From Folioceros fuciformis (Eukaryota > Anthocerotophyta > Anthocerotopsida > Anthocerotales), in contig JBNGIO010006373.1 in assembly GCA_049999805.1 (NCBI GenBank), forward strand, positions 561,779 through 625,778: DNA of 64,000 bases, read 5' to 3'. Position numbers and translations under genes: made by a program. Within the stretch, counting starts at the first letter, position 1; the number at the start of each line of letters is the position of its first letter. Under the pieces are notes generated by a model. It saw only the letters and a program-made list of their open reading frames with translations. It had not been told where the DNA came from and searched no databases. Shown here in pieces: positions 47,533 through 59,631 of this stretch.

Positions 47533-47879
47533 ACTGTCCAACGATTCCCAGGCCCTAGACCCCGGATCTGGGATCGACGGACAGGATCGCTGAGGCTAGG
47601 CTTATCCGTACGACTGGAAGGAGGCTCCCACGATTCTGGAGCCCCAGGCACAGCGGAGGGGACCAATCCCGACCAAGATCAGGTCGCCAAGGGCTACCAG
47701 GCCCGCGCCCTGGTCGATTGTGTGTAGGGAGGCAGGCGCGACCATTGGCGTTGTCAGGCCAACCGTGCTAGACAGGATCAAAGACGCCAGCGGCTGGGGA
47801 AACCTGAGACAACCCACAACCGGACGGTTAGCGGCATCCTCAAAGAGGACAACACCTGCAATCCACGCGCAGATTAGCC

Positions 47880-49400
47880 AGCAGCATGAGCGATTACATC
47901 TTACCTTCGGAGGTTGACCGTCAAATCTCTAGTGGTAAAGAAGAAGAGCCCCCACTTGAGGGAATCGGGGACCGGGTGGTCCGCCGACGAGCGCGTCATC
48001 TCGCGCACAATTCCCTTGACGGACACCTCGCTCCCACCCAGGCGCGAGTCAAGGAGCCCACGGAGACAGAAGAGGCGAGGAGGTGACGCCGTGAACTCCT
48101 GCACCTTCTCCAAGCCTAGCTGGAGGCAGAGGTTCAGCCGGCGGAAGGAGCAGCCGAACCTAAGCCTGCAAGTCTGCCTGCCAAGTATTGCTCCGAACCT
48201 AGAATACGAAGGCAAGGGCGACCCCATAAACGGGGTGGAATCAGCCTGAGCGGGCCCCAACAACTTGCATCCACAGGAGGCCAAGACCCACCAGAGGAAG
48301 AGTTAGCCAAAGACTTAGCTCTGCGGCAGCTGGAAGGGAGGACCCATGGGGTGGAGCTGACCTGTGAGGAGTTGTGCAACTCCCTCTCCTACCAAAGCTA
48401 GCAACTTGAGAAGGTCGAGGAGTCCATCACGAAGCTCGAAGCCCAAGTGGGGGAGGGGCAGGTGTGATTGGGAAGGCAGCTGGAGGGTGTGCTCGAGATG
48501 CTGGAGCAGTCATCACTCCCGGGGCCTCTACCACCCTTACCCTGCCACAAGACATCCAGGCCCACAAAGTCAGCCGAGGGCACGCACCATTTAATCCCCT
48601 TGGCACCCCTGGGTTAGGCTTCAGAGGGTAGGAAGGAAGCAAGGGCCACGCCAACAATTCCTAGCAAACGTGACTTGAGCATAGTAGACGAGGAACTGAA
48701 AAAGACTGGTCGTGGAACTCTTACATGGCAAGAAAGACAACAAGGAGCTCAAGGCCATGGTCAGGCGCCTACAACTGATGAGGTATGAGCACTGGGAGAA
48801 CCAGCGAGGGAAATCCAACAGTGAAGCTCAAGAGTGTGAGGACTACCAGTTCAAACCCAGGCCCCAGCTGGACAAGGAGCTCCACCGAAAAATCAAGACA
48901 ACCACCTTTGATGGAGGAGCCAAGGATGCCCAGAGCGTCCACGACTGGTTAGACAAGATTGATAAGTATCTTGCTGCTTTTGACAAAGATGACGTGTAGA
49001 AGATCCAGTTCTGCGTCATGTCATTAGAGGGGTATGCTTACTAATGGTGGCACCAGCGGGAGAAGCAAGTCGACCTTGGCATGGAGTCCCCAATCTACTC
49101 TTGGCCAGCCTTCTGACAAATCTTCCTTGAACAGTTCCTGCCAGTGAACCACTGCAAGGACCTGTATCAGCAATTCAGGAAGATTTTCCAGCAAGGCACA
49201 ATCCAAGAGTATTGTGACGAGTTCTTACAACTTACACTTCACATGCTCAGGTTGGATGAGGAGCAGAAAATCAAGAAGTTCATAGATGGGTTGAAGTTCG
49301 AGATGAGGGCAGACATGAACCAAACAAACCCAACAACCCTGGTGGAGGCCATGAAGGCGGCCATCAACTATGGCACCAACAAGTACAAGCATCTCTCCTC
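47880..49400 (+). pseudogene. Ty3/gypsy gag, N-terminal part (broken)
   Basis: Remains of the retrotransposon capsid gene. From about 48886 the text reads TTTFDGGAKDAQSVHDWLDKI, then LEGYAY-stop-WWHQ and FLEQFLPVN..DLYQQFRKIFQQGTIQEYCDEFLQL, the hallmark of the Retrotrans_gag domain, up to AINYGTNKY. TAG and TGA stops occur at positions where Trp or Gln is expected (for example before WWHQ). The frame is interrupted at 49400 by the LINE and resumes at 55306 in register with the zinc knuckle. Confidence 0.85.
49390..49400. repeat. LINE target-site duplication, left copy
   Basis: CATCTCTCCTC, identical to the right copy at 55306-55316 directly after the LINE A-tail. Confidence 0.9.
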
Positions 49401-49605
49401 GACAAGACCCCCCCACCAGGAATGCAGACAGGATCCCCTTGGAAAAGACACAGTTCGGGGGGAGTCTGGAGGGTAGGACTGCATGGCAGAGGAATTGCTT
49501 GATATGCAAGGCGCACAGCTCACGGCATGGCTTCGTCTTCCTAGTGAGGCAGAAGACATGACGATGCAGGAGGGTGACCCGCATAAACGATAGGACCATA
49601 TTGCA

Positions 49606-50376
49606 ATGGCCAAAGCAAGGAAGGCGTTGCACAGAATCGTGCAGCGCTTGGCCATGGATATAACCTCTCTGGATGGAAAAAAGAGCAAAGTACTGGATGG
49701 GCCAAAAGGTGAGGTTGGGATACTTGGGAGCACCATCCTTGGTGAGGTGAATGATTCATGGGTAGTGGGAGGCCGCCTTAGGACTGTAGCGGTAGCAGGA
49801 TCCAGGGAGGAAGAAACCGATGCAGCCAAGGAGCAGGAAACCGATGTAGCGGGTTTGGAAAACTCCTTGCTCGAATGTGTCAGCCCCATCATCAGAGAGA
49901 ATGTGGCTTTTGCATCCGAGGACTATCTGTTCACCTCTCCCTGTGTTGACCACAGAGAGGATAACAATACAGACTGGCATGAGGTGCAAGCCGTATTTTC
50001 TGGGGATGAAGAATGTACCTCGCCGCTAACCTCCGAAGAGAGGTGTTTGGTCCAGGTCAAGAAGGCGCCGCAAGTGCTTCCTCATTCGGGGCAGGAGGAA
50101 ACAAGCTTGCTTAGTGGACAGAAGTCTAGGAAATCAGTTGGTGCAGCAAGGAGGAAAAGTAGGCAATATTTAGTCAATCTTAGGGCTACGAGGAAGGTTC
50201 AAGACATCTGCTCTTACTTGGTCATGATAGGAGGTGGGGGGGAGCCGCAGCCTCTGATAATTCTAGTCCATCAGTTACACTCAGGGCAGGAGCGGATTTT
50301 TGCAACCTTGGCATCCGGAGGGGTTCTTGCGAGCAAAAACAACAAGGAGGTGGAATTCTTCAGCGGGGTCTACTAG
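49606..50376 (+). pseudogene. LINE ORF1-like frame
   Basis: A 256-codon open frame at the position of ORF1. It is acidic in its centre, basic near RKSVGAARRKSRQYLVNLR, and shows no zinc knuckle or RRM that I recognise. It ends about 360 bp before the endonuclease domain. It probably represents ORF1, possibly truncated by mutation. Confidence 0.5.
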
Positions 50377-50738
50377 GTGGAGGGTCAGTACTTTGCTGAC
50401 ATTCATTTCAACTAGGACTATGGACCAGCCATGCCGCTTATCCCATAATGGAGGTGGACCTTGGATGTTCCTTAGGCAAAGGACAGGATAAGGGCAGTAG
50501 AGACGGCTGCGGGCGGAATTGTAAAATTCCCAAGAGTTTATGACAGGTTAAGTATGCCTGCCACCCACAAGTCTGAGAGACTTCAGAGAGAATGTCCCTC
50601 GAGCCAAAATCTAATGATCAGATGGTGCAGTCCACGTACAGATCCGGGGCTAGGATGGTCAAGCCTTCTACCATCCGGAATCTCTCAAGCATACCCCGAT
50701 AAATGGGTATTGACATGCTGAAATGAGAGGGGGACCCA

Positions 50739-53700
50739 CCTGCGGGTTATTTCCTGGAACATCAGAGGTTTGGGAGGATGGTCCAAGACTACTTCGAAGT
50801 GTAGACGGCTGAAGCATTTGTTAGACGAGGAGATCACTTGGGATGTTGTGTGCCTGCAGGAGCATAAGCTCTCAACGGAACATATCCAAAAAGTGAAGAG
50901 GATCTTCCTTCCATGTAGAACAGAATGGGTTGCAGCCCGAGTAGATAATGCAAGAGGAGGTGACTAGTCGGATCAGCATGTGTCAGTGACCCGCGGAGGG
51001 GTGTCAATCACAGTGCATCCAGAACAAGCTCACAACATCTTAGAAGCGGGGCAGGATGAGGATGGAAGATTTGTGTAGCTGGTGTTGCAAACTCTGTAAG
51101 GCCCTATTGGAATCTGTAATATTTATGCGCCCAACGCCACCGCTGAGAGGAGCAGCCTATGGGGTAGGCTGGGGGAGCAGTTGGATGATCAGATTCCGTG
51201 GATGCTCGTCGGTGACTTCAACTTTGTTGAAAGACGTGAAGACATTAGAGGGGATAACCCTTTAAATATCAGGGTGGTGCCTATGTCTTGGTAAGAGTTG
51301 AGAGATACGGTCTTGGCCGTGAAGGATCGTGGTTAGCACTACCAACACATCGACAGCCACAATCCTTGATGTTCAGTTGGTCCAACCAACAACACCAGAG
51401 TTTGGGAGCGCACAGGTTGGATAGGTTCTACATTCCCTTAGGGTGGTTGTCCTCTGTGCAGTCGTACAGTATCCTGGCTGGTACGATACTGTCTGACCAC
51501 CATCCTATCAGCTTGCACTTGAGGCTCGCTCCAGATTCTCGACGTCAAAGGAGGCATATGCAAAATTTTTGGATGAACTCTTCCTTGTTGAAGGAAAAAG
51601 GTGTTTTTGATGATGTTAAAAACATTTGGCAGGGAATCGCACAGGGGACAGAGCCTGTGGTGCACAAATTGATGTGTGTTAACAACGAAGCGACTAGGTA
51701 CTTGAGGAGGTGTGGGGTTCAACGAGCAAACGAGCAGCGCCAACATGAATGTTTTTTGAGGGAGGAATTAAGCTGGTTACAAAGGATGTGTGATGACCGG
51801 GACCTCTCAAAAGACGAAGAGGCTAGGAAAACTGAGGTGCAATGTGTTCTGGCCAAGCTAGAAGAGGACAGAGCCAGAGGTTGGTCTAAAAGGGCCAAGG
51901 CCAAGTGGGTGAGGGTAGGAAACGGCCCCTCTAAATTCTTCTTCGACAAGGTGGCGGCTAACCGGCATAGGACACGAATCCCTGCCCTCCTTGATGCGCA
52001 AGGTATGGTGCAGGACTCACTGAAAGGTTTGAAAGCCCTCATTACCATTTTCTTTGTGGGAATCTTCTCTAGTGTTGGCAAGATGGTAGGGTGGGAGCAG
52101 CTCTGGTCAGCTACCTATGGCTCTCTCTCAGCTAAGGTGTTTGATACACAGCGCAGGGCGCTGGATATGCCGATAACTACAGATGAGGTGTTTCAGGCCC
52201 TTAAGGGGATGCCGAGGAATAAATCCCCGGGCCATGATGGTATCCCTCATGAGTTCTTACTTTGGGGATGGGAGTTTATGGAACCTCTATTCATGGAGGC
52301 GGTGAGCATGATCTAGGAGGATGGTACCATGGGAAGTTGGTTTAACATGGGGGTCATCACCCTGCCTCCTAAGCAGGATGCCAATCTGTCTATCTCTAAC
52401 TGGCGCCCAATCACCTTACTCACAACTACATACAAGGTAATCGCCAAGGTACTGGCCAATCGCATCAAGCCTTTCCTTGATGACTAGATTGAGAAGGAGC
52501 AGCGAGGATTCATTCAAAATAGGTGCATCTTGGACAACCTCCTTCTCCTGCGGGAAGCTAAGTACAATGTTCAGGTATAGGAGAAAGCAGCCGTTTTCAT
52601 TTCCCTTGACTTTTACAAGGCTTATGATTCCATTGAGTAGCACTTCTTGTGGAGATGCTTGCGCAATTTTGGGTTCGGGAACAATTTCTGTAGATGGATA
52701 GCCATTTTGTGTGAGGATGCAAGTGCCAAGGTAGCTGTCTATGGGTCCTTTACAGAGCGCTTTGGCATTTACCGATCAATACGTCAGGGGTGCCCCTTAG
52801 CTCCATTGTTATTTATTATTGTCACTGACTTCTTCCTCTGAGCAGTAAAGTAAGACCCGACAGTAGAAGGTATTCGGAATCCCGATGGAACACAGCTCAG
52901 GGTATTTGCTTTTGCAGATGATACTCTCCTTTTTTCCTCAGCGAAGGAGGCCTCATTGAATGCTCTACTTAGGCAAGTTCAAGTTTTTGGGGAGCTATTG
53001 GGGTGCAAAGTTAACTAGAGCAAGACTCGCATGATGTGTCTGCATTTGGAAGGGGAGCTTCCTCATTGCATTGGCCACATTAGGCGGGTGTCTTTGGGAT
53101 CCTCCCACAAGTATGTAGGGCTTCCATTCCAGGAGGAGGATGAAAATGGTTGGATATATGTGTGTCTCAAGTTCATTCGGAAGACGGAGAGCCTACAGTT
53201 GTTGGAGCTTAACCTAGCAAGAAGGTTGGTGGTGATTAACCATATCCTTACAACCTCTCTATGGTATTATTTGTTTTTGTGGTCCCCCTCCAAGACGGAG
53301 GTGAGACGGTTGCAACAGGTGCTGACTTCCTTCTTGTGGAAGCGTTCGGGGGATACCATGGCCGGGTGTACTAAAGTGGCTTGGCAACACATCATTCAGG
53401 AGCGCAGTCTGGGGGGTCTCGGGGTGGTGGACCTGGTTGCTAAGAGGAAAGTGTTGCATGCTCAATGGGTGGTCAGGGTGGCAAATTTGGCATACTATCC
53501 GTGGAAGAGTCTTCTAACGTAGCATCTGGATGGCACTCAAGCGGTACCTAGGGGAAGGCGGTTGATAAACAACATCCTTGCCGACAAGCCATTGCTTGAT
53601 ATCACAGAGTGCTCCCCACTCTTCAAGTCCATCTAGTGCAGTTACCTAGAGGTAAAACATTGCTTTATTCCTGGAAACTTTTCGCATGTTGATGATGTGC

Positions 53701-54763
53701 TTGGTATTCCTTTGCAAGGATTTGCGAGGCTATGGGCTCCGGAATTCAGGTCAAGGGTCTATAGGTCACAAATCTTCAGGTTGGCATGTCGAAAAGGGGT
53801 TTCCCTGCTTGGTCACTTATGGAACAGATCACAGTCCCGGTGGAAGGAGGTGGAGGAGGTCAAGAGGGAGTTTGGGTTGGTAACTCGGCACGTCAGATTC
53901 ATTTTTTCATGGTTGCGAGAGGGGTTAGAGGATCAGGTCAACAGGTCTTACAGCGTCCTCCTAGCCCGGGCGCAGAGGGGTGGTATGCGTACTCCATGGA
54001 CAGTAAGGGAGTTGACTCGAAGGAGGATGAACATGAGGATTCCCTAGAATTAGACAGGGCTATCTGGCTTTCAGGTACGGTGGACAAAGAACAGCTACGG
54101 ACTTTCAAGGTCATGTCGCCTGAAGGATTTTTAGAAGATCAGGGTCGGGATAATGGTAAAGGACAAAGAGGGGAGTTGCAGGCTATCACAATACTCTCTA
54201 AATCCATTCGAGCAAGGCGTTGGTACACTCAGGATGAACTCTCTAATGTGCCACTACCCTCGGACAAGTCTAGGTCCCGATGCTGGTTTCGATTGGCGGA
54301 AAATTGGGAACTGACCTTAAGACCAGACCTCTACAAATGGCCTAGGTGTCTAGGGTGCAAGGAGGCTAGTGTTCGTTCTTTCTTCAATTTCTCAACGACA
54401 GACATATTCCTCTAGATGGTGCGAGCGCAGAAAATCAAGCAACGACAACTAATGGCTCCAAGGTTGCAACTATTGGTACGGCGACAAAAGGAAGGTATCA
54501 AGCTTCTATGGAAGTCTGTAGGTATCCCTCCCAAGGTGAGGACTACGGTTTGGTGTTTTTTTCAGGCATGTCTACCTAATGCGGATCGATGGGATGGGCT
54601 GTTAGTTGCAATGGGAGAGGAGTTGTGTCAACTGTGCACTTCCGATGCCCCGAACAAAAGTCAGCACATCTTCTTTTGTTGCAGCTTCGCTCAAGAAGTC
54701 TGGCGGGAGGTGGGCAGTTGGCTGCGAAAGATCTTCCCTGGTGCTAATCTTAGGATCAAGTAA
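50739..54763 (+). pseudogene. LINE ORF2: endonuclease, reverse transcriptase, zf-RVT (broken)
   Basis: Endonuclease motifs in order: VISWNIRGLGG (about 50748), VCLQEHKL, IYAPNA, MLVGDFNFVE (about 51205-51235) and LSDHHPISLH (about 51490). Reverse transcriptase: KGMPRNKSPGHDGIPHEF (about 52206), NWRPITLLTTTYKVIAKVLANR, EQRGFIQNRCILDNLLLL, ISLDFYKAYDSIE, SIRQGCPLAPLLFII and FAFADDTLLFSS (catalytic ADD, about 52908). C-terminal zf-RVT: VRTTVWCFFQACLPNADRW to CQLCTSDAPNKSQHIFFCC (about 54535-54685). At least eight stops interrupt it, nearly all TAG and often where Trp is conserved, as in VN-stop-SKT for the usual NWSKT. Confidence 0.9.
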
Positions 54764-55305
54764 CAATCAGCCTTATTTGGGCTAGATGCAGCCTCGGGGA
54801 AACCTCTACTTCAGACACAATGGTGGGGCTTATTGTGGTCTTCTTGCCTTTTTTGTCTTTGGGTTAATTGGTCTTCTGTGGTCTATGGAGGACGAGAGCC
54901 AACCTCTACTAAGACTTTACTATGGCGTATATGGGAGCACTTATTGATTTCAGCAGAAGCATTAAGGCAGTCCCGTTGGAAACAGTTCAAGCGGAAAGAG
55001 TGGAGGCAGGCGGGTTTTCTCGATTCGGGGAATTAGGAGCTTTGGAATCACTCGTGCCCCTGGAGTAGGTGAACCTGTCTGGTCTGTGGAAAATTGGAAG
55101 ATTAGTCTAAGTGGTCTTAGCAGATTGCAATTATCATGATGCAGGGGTACGCCTTCTGAGTGTTAAACTTTTGAGCTCGAAGTTGGCTTTCCCCTCTCTC
55201 ATGGTACTCTCACCCTGTACATACGCAAGCAGGGAGGTCCCCCTTTGTTTTGTCTGTGGAAGATCATTCCATCAATTTAATCAGAATCCTTTTCTCGAAA
55301 AAAAA

Positions 55306-55316
55306 CATCTCTCCTC
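55306..55316. repeat. LINE target-site duplication, right copy
   Basis: CATCTCTCCTC, identical to 49390-49400. The gag sequence continues from here in the same frame as before the LINE. Confidence 0.9.
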
Positions 55317-56190
55317 AATAGCCCCTCCCAAGCCCTAGTGGAGCAAGTCTGCCAAGGCCACAGAGAAGAAGCCAACCTTCAGCATTCTCATGGAGGAAGA
55401 GAAGGAAGACTACAAGAAGGCTAGGAAATGCTTCACCTGCTCAGCATCCGGGCATGGCTCGAAATCTTGTCCTTTCAGGAAGGACTTTATAAGGTGGCTG
55501 AAGGAGACAGGCAAGTCCACCAGGAGCGGCACCTCCCCAGCCCCTGTCAAGAGCGGACACGCTATAACCATCATAGAGGTTAGTGAACCCACGCTAACTA
55601 CTGTCATCCTTGATCCTACATGTAAACCCGGATCAGTTGCTGCATGCCAGCTAGCTCACGTACCTATCAAGCTCGAGGAATCATTAGCGGGAGTCCGAGC
55701 CACAGGGTTGCTTGACTCTGGGGCAAGTCACCATTATGTGTCAAAGGCAGCTGTAGAAAGAGCTAGCCTGTTAGTCAAGGACACGGGTCAGGTCTCCACA
55801 GTGGTCACAGCCCTGGGCGAGAAGGAGACAAGTAGGGAGCAGTGAACGGAAGCAGAGCATATCTTCCAGGTGGGTTCAAGGAGGTTCTCAAGCTGACCGT
55901 GATGCCCTCGCTTTGCCATGACCTGATCGTAGGCAAGCCTTGGTTAGCTAGTCACTCGGATTAGCTAGAAGTAGACTGGAAGAACAACGTCGTCCACCTC
56001 CTGCAAGGCCACCCAACATACGTCATGCAGGGGGAGCAATACCTCCCTGACAAGCAATTGTTTGCTGTCTCTGCTCTAAGTAAAGCAACTGCCATGGGCA
56101 AATTCCTGTATATAGCAAAGCTCAAGAAGGTGCTTCCCTTAGAAGGCACTGCGAAGTCTAGGGCCGCAGAAGCAAAGGCTCACGAAGACT
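55306..56190 (+). pseudogene. Ty3/gypsy gag zinc knuckle and aspartic protease (broken)
   Basis: Continuation of gag-pol after the LINE. A CCHC zinc knuckle, CFTCSASGHGSKSC (C-x2-C-x4-H-x4-C, about 55429-55470), is followed by the retroviral-type protease with the active site LLDSGASHHYVS (about 55708-55743), and then LIVGKPWL and SD-stop-LEVDW, the usual end of the protease region with Trp changed to TAG. A frame change occurs near 55845. Confidence 0.9.
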
Positions 56191-56199
56191 AGCTACCAC

Positions 56200-56975
56200 A
56201 GTCTATGCAGGACCTGCTTTGGGAGAATCAGGACGTGTTTGCTGAACCCATGGAGCTCCCTCCTCGAAGACACGTGGACCATGTCATTGAGCTGCTCCCA
56301 TGCCACAAACCGGTAAGTATCCAACCCTATAGGACGTCAACAATGGAAAATGAAGAGATCAAGAAACATGTTGACGAGTTCCTACAAAAAGGTTTTGTAC
56401 AACCTTCTGTGTTGCCCTTTGGTGCTCCAGTCCTCTTAGTTGCCAAGCCAGATGGAGGATGACGCCTATGCATAGTTTATGGGTGGCTCAATTGAGCCAC
56501 AATGAGGAACGTCTATCAGATGCCAAGGATTGATGAGATCCTCGACTAGCTGCATGAAGCCAAGCTGTTCACCAAGATTGATCTCAGATCTAGTTTCCAC
56601 CAGATCCGAATTAGGTCAGGAGATGAACACAAGACAGCCTTTCGCAATCGACATGGGCATTTCGAATTCAGGGTAATGCCGTTTGGTCTTACCAATGCTC
56701 CAGCCACCTTCCAGTGTCTCATGCAGGAAGTGTTGCGGCCCTTGTTGGGACATGGCGTTGAGGTCTTCCTGGATGACATTCTCATCTACACCCCTGACCC
56801 TAAAACACATCTCTAGCTAGTTAGGAAGGTGCTGGACTTGTTACATGCCAACAAATTGTTAGCTAAGAGAAGCAAGTGCGTCTTCATGAGAGAGATGCGA
56901 ATACCTGGGCCATGTGATCAGTGCAAAGGGCATCCACGTTGATGCACGTAAGGTCAGCGCAGTTGTGGAGTGACT
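56200..56975 (+). pseudogene. Ty3/gypsy reverse transcriptase, N-terminal part (broken)
   Basis: Reads DLLWENQDVFAEP, PYRTSTMENEEIKKHVDEFLQKGFVQPS, FGAPVLLVAKPDGG-stop-RLCIVYGWLN, [32 protein letters not shown] and [10 protein letters not shown] (the YxDD-type site is FLDD), then ISAKGIHVDARKVSAVVE. Several Trp or Arg codons have become stops. The sequence breaks off at VVE (about 56971), where a foreign segment begins; the partner half starts at about 60751. Confidence 0.9.
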
Positions 56976-57592
56976 CTTACACCCAAGAACCACCAAGGGG
57001 CCACATTTCCCTTTATTGTCGTTGCGGTCTTGTGATTCGCTCCCAAGGGAGTGAACTAGTGTCAAGGTTAACTACACCCCCCTAATCTCACCTTCTCTCT
57101 CCGCCGATGCCTAGTGCTACAGCAATATGTAAGAATTCCCAGTCCCCTTGCAGCCTTCAAGGCAGAGGCGAGGCCTAGGGCTGGGTAGCCTCCTTGGCTC
57201 ACGGCCCTGCAACCTCACCTTAGCCAGCATGCAAGGAGGTCAACCATTGCGGATCCGGCCATCCGGATCTCGGTAGTCTAGGGATCCACCACATCCCCCT
57301 AATGGCAAAGGGGATCAAGCCCTTGGTTAGTCTCAAACCGGATCAGCCACTTTAATCCGGTAGCCTGCACACAAGGTCAAGGGGAATCACACCGTAAGAC
57401 TACCCCCTCCTCAATGGTAGGTCTGGCCTTTTATACTACCTTGGCCCACACCTCTATCTCTGTCTACTAGGGTTAGCCTCAGTCCACCGCCCAACAGCCC
57501 AACAGTTTCTCTAACCGAAGCCTCCCCTAACTTTGACCTAACCTAACTCTAACCTAAATCTAACTCTATCCTAATCCTGACCTTAATTCTGA

Positions 57593-57701
57593 CCTAACCT
57601 AACCCTGATTCCGACCTAACCTAACCCCGATTCCGACCTAACCTAACCCCGATTCCGACCTAACCTAACCCCGATTCCGACCTAACCTAACCCCAACCTA
57701 A
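57593..57701. repeat. 22-bp CCTAACC-rich minisatellite
   Basis: Five units of CCTAACCTAACCCCGATTCC+GA type (57593, 57615, 57637, 57659, 57681), the last diverged, preceded from about 57500 by degenerate CTAACCTAA text. It resembles telomere-like sequence but is not the plant TTTAGGG repeat. Confidence 0.9.
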
Positions 57702-57796
57702 GAGGGGTTGTGTCCCTTGACACCACTGGGTACCCTTACCAGAATTGACCAACCTCTCAAGACTACCAAAATCGTTAGTGCCTCTCGACACTCCTT

Positions 57797-57890
57797 GCCT
57801 CTCTCCGATCCTCTCCTTTCCCTTAGATCATATGCAATCCTTAGCCTCTCTCCGATCCTCTCCTTTCCCTTAGATCATATGCAATCCTTA
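57797..57890. repeat. 47-bp perfect tandem duplication
   Basis: 57797-57843 and 57844-57890 are the same 47 bases, beginning GCCTCTCTCCGATCC and ending GCAATCCTTA. The identity implies a recent duplication. Confidence 0.9.
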
Positions 57891-58170
57891 GAGACTCCAC
57901 CTTCCTCCAGTTGTCTACTCCCCATCTTGCTGGCCAAGGAGCCCATAACCCGGCATAGCTACCCTTCTAGACCCGTGACGAGGTAACCTGGTAAACATGG
58001 CACCTGAGGTGGCATTCCCTCAATCCCTTGTTCCCATAATCATCATCAAGTAGTTCGCAGGTTCCTCAACCTGTCTCAGCTCTGTTTGCACCCATTCTCA
58101 TGGAGGGCTGCACCCCCGACCATTGTCTAGGCCCCCGTGGCCTTCTTGCCCAGAGCCAAACACAAGCTGC

Positions 58171-58256
58171 TTTCCATCCACCTTGTAACCATCGTCTGGT
58201 AGCAGATGAGGCATTTCCATCCACCTTGTAACCATCGTCTGGTAGCAGATGAGGCA
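58171..58256. repeat. 43-bp perfect tandem duplication
   Basis: 58171-58213 and 58214-58256 are identical, beginning TTTCCATCCACC and ending AGATGAGGCA. Confidence 0.9.
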
Positions 58257-59193
58257 CACTCCCTCCACTGACTTCCCTTGTCTTCGCTTCTAGTCCCGAC
58301 AGAAATGTTTCGGTGAGAACTTCTTATTCAGCGATGGAGACTGCCCACTTGACCTTTGCAATTGCAACCCTTATTGCTATGCCCTCGATCCCATGAGCCT
58401 TTGCAAACCGCCGCTACAAGGGGCTCATCATTGAAATCAGAGCGCATATGCATGCCTGAAGGGACAGCCATCCCGTTCCCATCTTTTCCAACTATGGGCT
58501 CCCAAAAACCAGCTCTACCAATGCCATCACTGTAAGAAAACCCATCATGGTATAACCTAGTTCCTACACAGTTTCTCCCATTGGGCCCAGTCCTGTAGGT
58601 TGGGGTTTCCTTGCCAACCAAACCAAGCAGCTCCGACAGGTCTCCCAGCACCTGTGATCGCCTGGACAAAGAGCTAGCCATAACCACCCCATTCAAGAGG
58701 AATACGCACCGACGTCAAAACCCTATGGTTCTTCTCACTATTTGATTCCATAGGCAGAGCAACATGGGAATCTCTAGCCCCTGCCACCTCGAGGTAGTGA
58801 CCTGCAACCTGTCTGTCCCCATCAATATGAGAGTCGTCTTTTGCAATGTGAAGGCGCGAGGGCAGCATGGACGTGTCATGCAAGTTGCCCTTCTCCTTCT
58901 GCTTCGCTAGCCAACCCCTTGCCAGCCTGCCCCCTTGGATCTGGCCAGGTAGCCAACCCGCAGGGTTGCCTGCTGCAACCCCTAGCCAGTCTACCTGATC
59001 TCTAGCAGCCGGGCCTAGCCTGGATCTTGCTCTGGCTGGCCGCCTGCTAATCCAGGCTTCTCAGCTACCGGCCTCCCTGGTCGGCCACCTCCAGCCAGGC
59101 TGCCTACTTGGCTTGGCTGCTCCCTAGCTTGCACGCAGCCCGCAAGCCTGGCTGCCTAGCACCTGCATCCAGCCGTGACCAGCCGGCTAGCCC

Positions 59194-59631
59194 GGCTGGT
59201 CGAGCAGCCAGGCCAAACTGCTCCGCCGACTTGCTTCAGCCCAGCCTAGCTGGTCGAGCAGCCAGGCCAAACTGCTTCGCCGACTTGCTTCGGCCCAGCC
59301 CGGCTGGTCGNNNNNNNNNNNNNNNNNNNNNNNNNNNNNNNNNNNNNNNNNNNNNNNNNNNNNNNNNNNNNNNNNNNNNNNNNNNNNNNNNNNNNNNNNN
59401 NNNNNNNNNNAGCCCGGCTGGTCGAGCAGCCAGGCCAAACTGCTCCGCTGACTTACTTCGGCCCAGCCCGGCTGGTCGAGCAGCCAGGCCAAACTGCTCC
59501 CCCGACTTGCTTCGGCCCAGCTCGGCTGGTCGAGCAGCCAGGCCAAACTGCTCCGTCGACTTGCTTCAGCCCAGCCCGGCTGGTCGAGCAGCCAGGCCAA
59601 ACTGCTCCGCCGACTTGCTTCAGCCTAGCCC
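59194..59631. repeat. 54-bp minisatellite with internal assembly gap
   Basis: Units start with GGCTGGTCGAGCAGCC (or GCTGGTCG) at 59194, 59248, 59302, then after the gap at 59416, 59470, 59524 and 59578. As 54 is 18 codons, the array is open on both strands (e.g. AGRAARPNCSADLLRPSP on plus), but there is no evidence that it is translated. The 100-N gap inside means the true copy number is unknown. Confidence 0.92.
59311..59410. other. Assembly gap (100 N)
   Basis: A round-number gap inside the 54-bp minisatellite. The repeat phase before and after is off by 6 bases, so the gap length is nominal. Confidence 0.99.

Larger units (their letters stand above)
49401..55305 (+). mobile_element. Full-length LINE (L1-type non-LTR retrotransposon) nested in gag, defective
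   Basis: A 5.9-kb LINE inserted in the sense direction of the host element. It ends in an A-run (CGAAAAAAAA, to 55305) and is flanked by a perfect 11-bp duplication CATCTCTCCTC (49390-49400 and 55306-55316), both classic marks of target-primed insertion. It has an ORF1-like frame, an AP endonuclease, a reverse transcriptase and a C-terminal cysteine region. ORF2 is broken by many in-frame stops, mostly TAG. Because the 5' part is present, it looks full length rather than 5'-truncated. It must be younger than the gypsy element. Confidence 0.93.

Noticed and set aside
57500-57701. Possible telomere
   Set aside because: The unit is not the plant telomere repeat, is short and interstitial, and is embedded in a retrotransposon.
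58328-58883. Two open minus-strand frames inside the unidentified insertion
   Set aside because: Open for about 190 codons in total, but no recognisable motif; mentioned only as part of the insertion.
57593-59631. Regular repeats that could suggest a CRISPR-like array
   Set aside because: The units are directly tandem without spacers and lie in a plant genome, so they are minisatellites.
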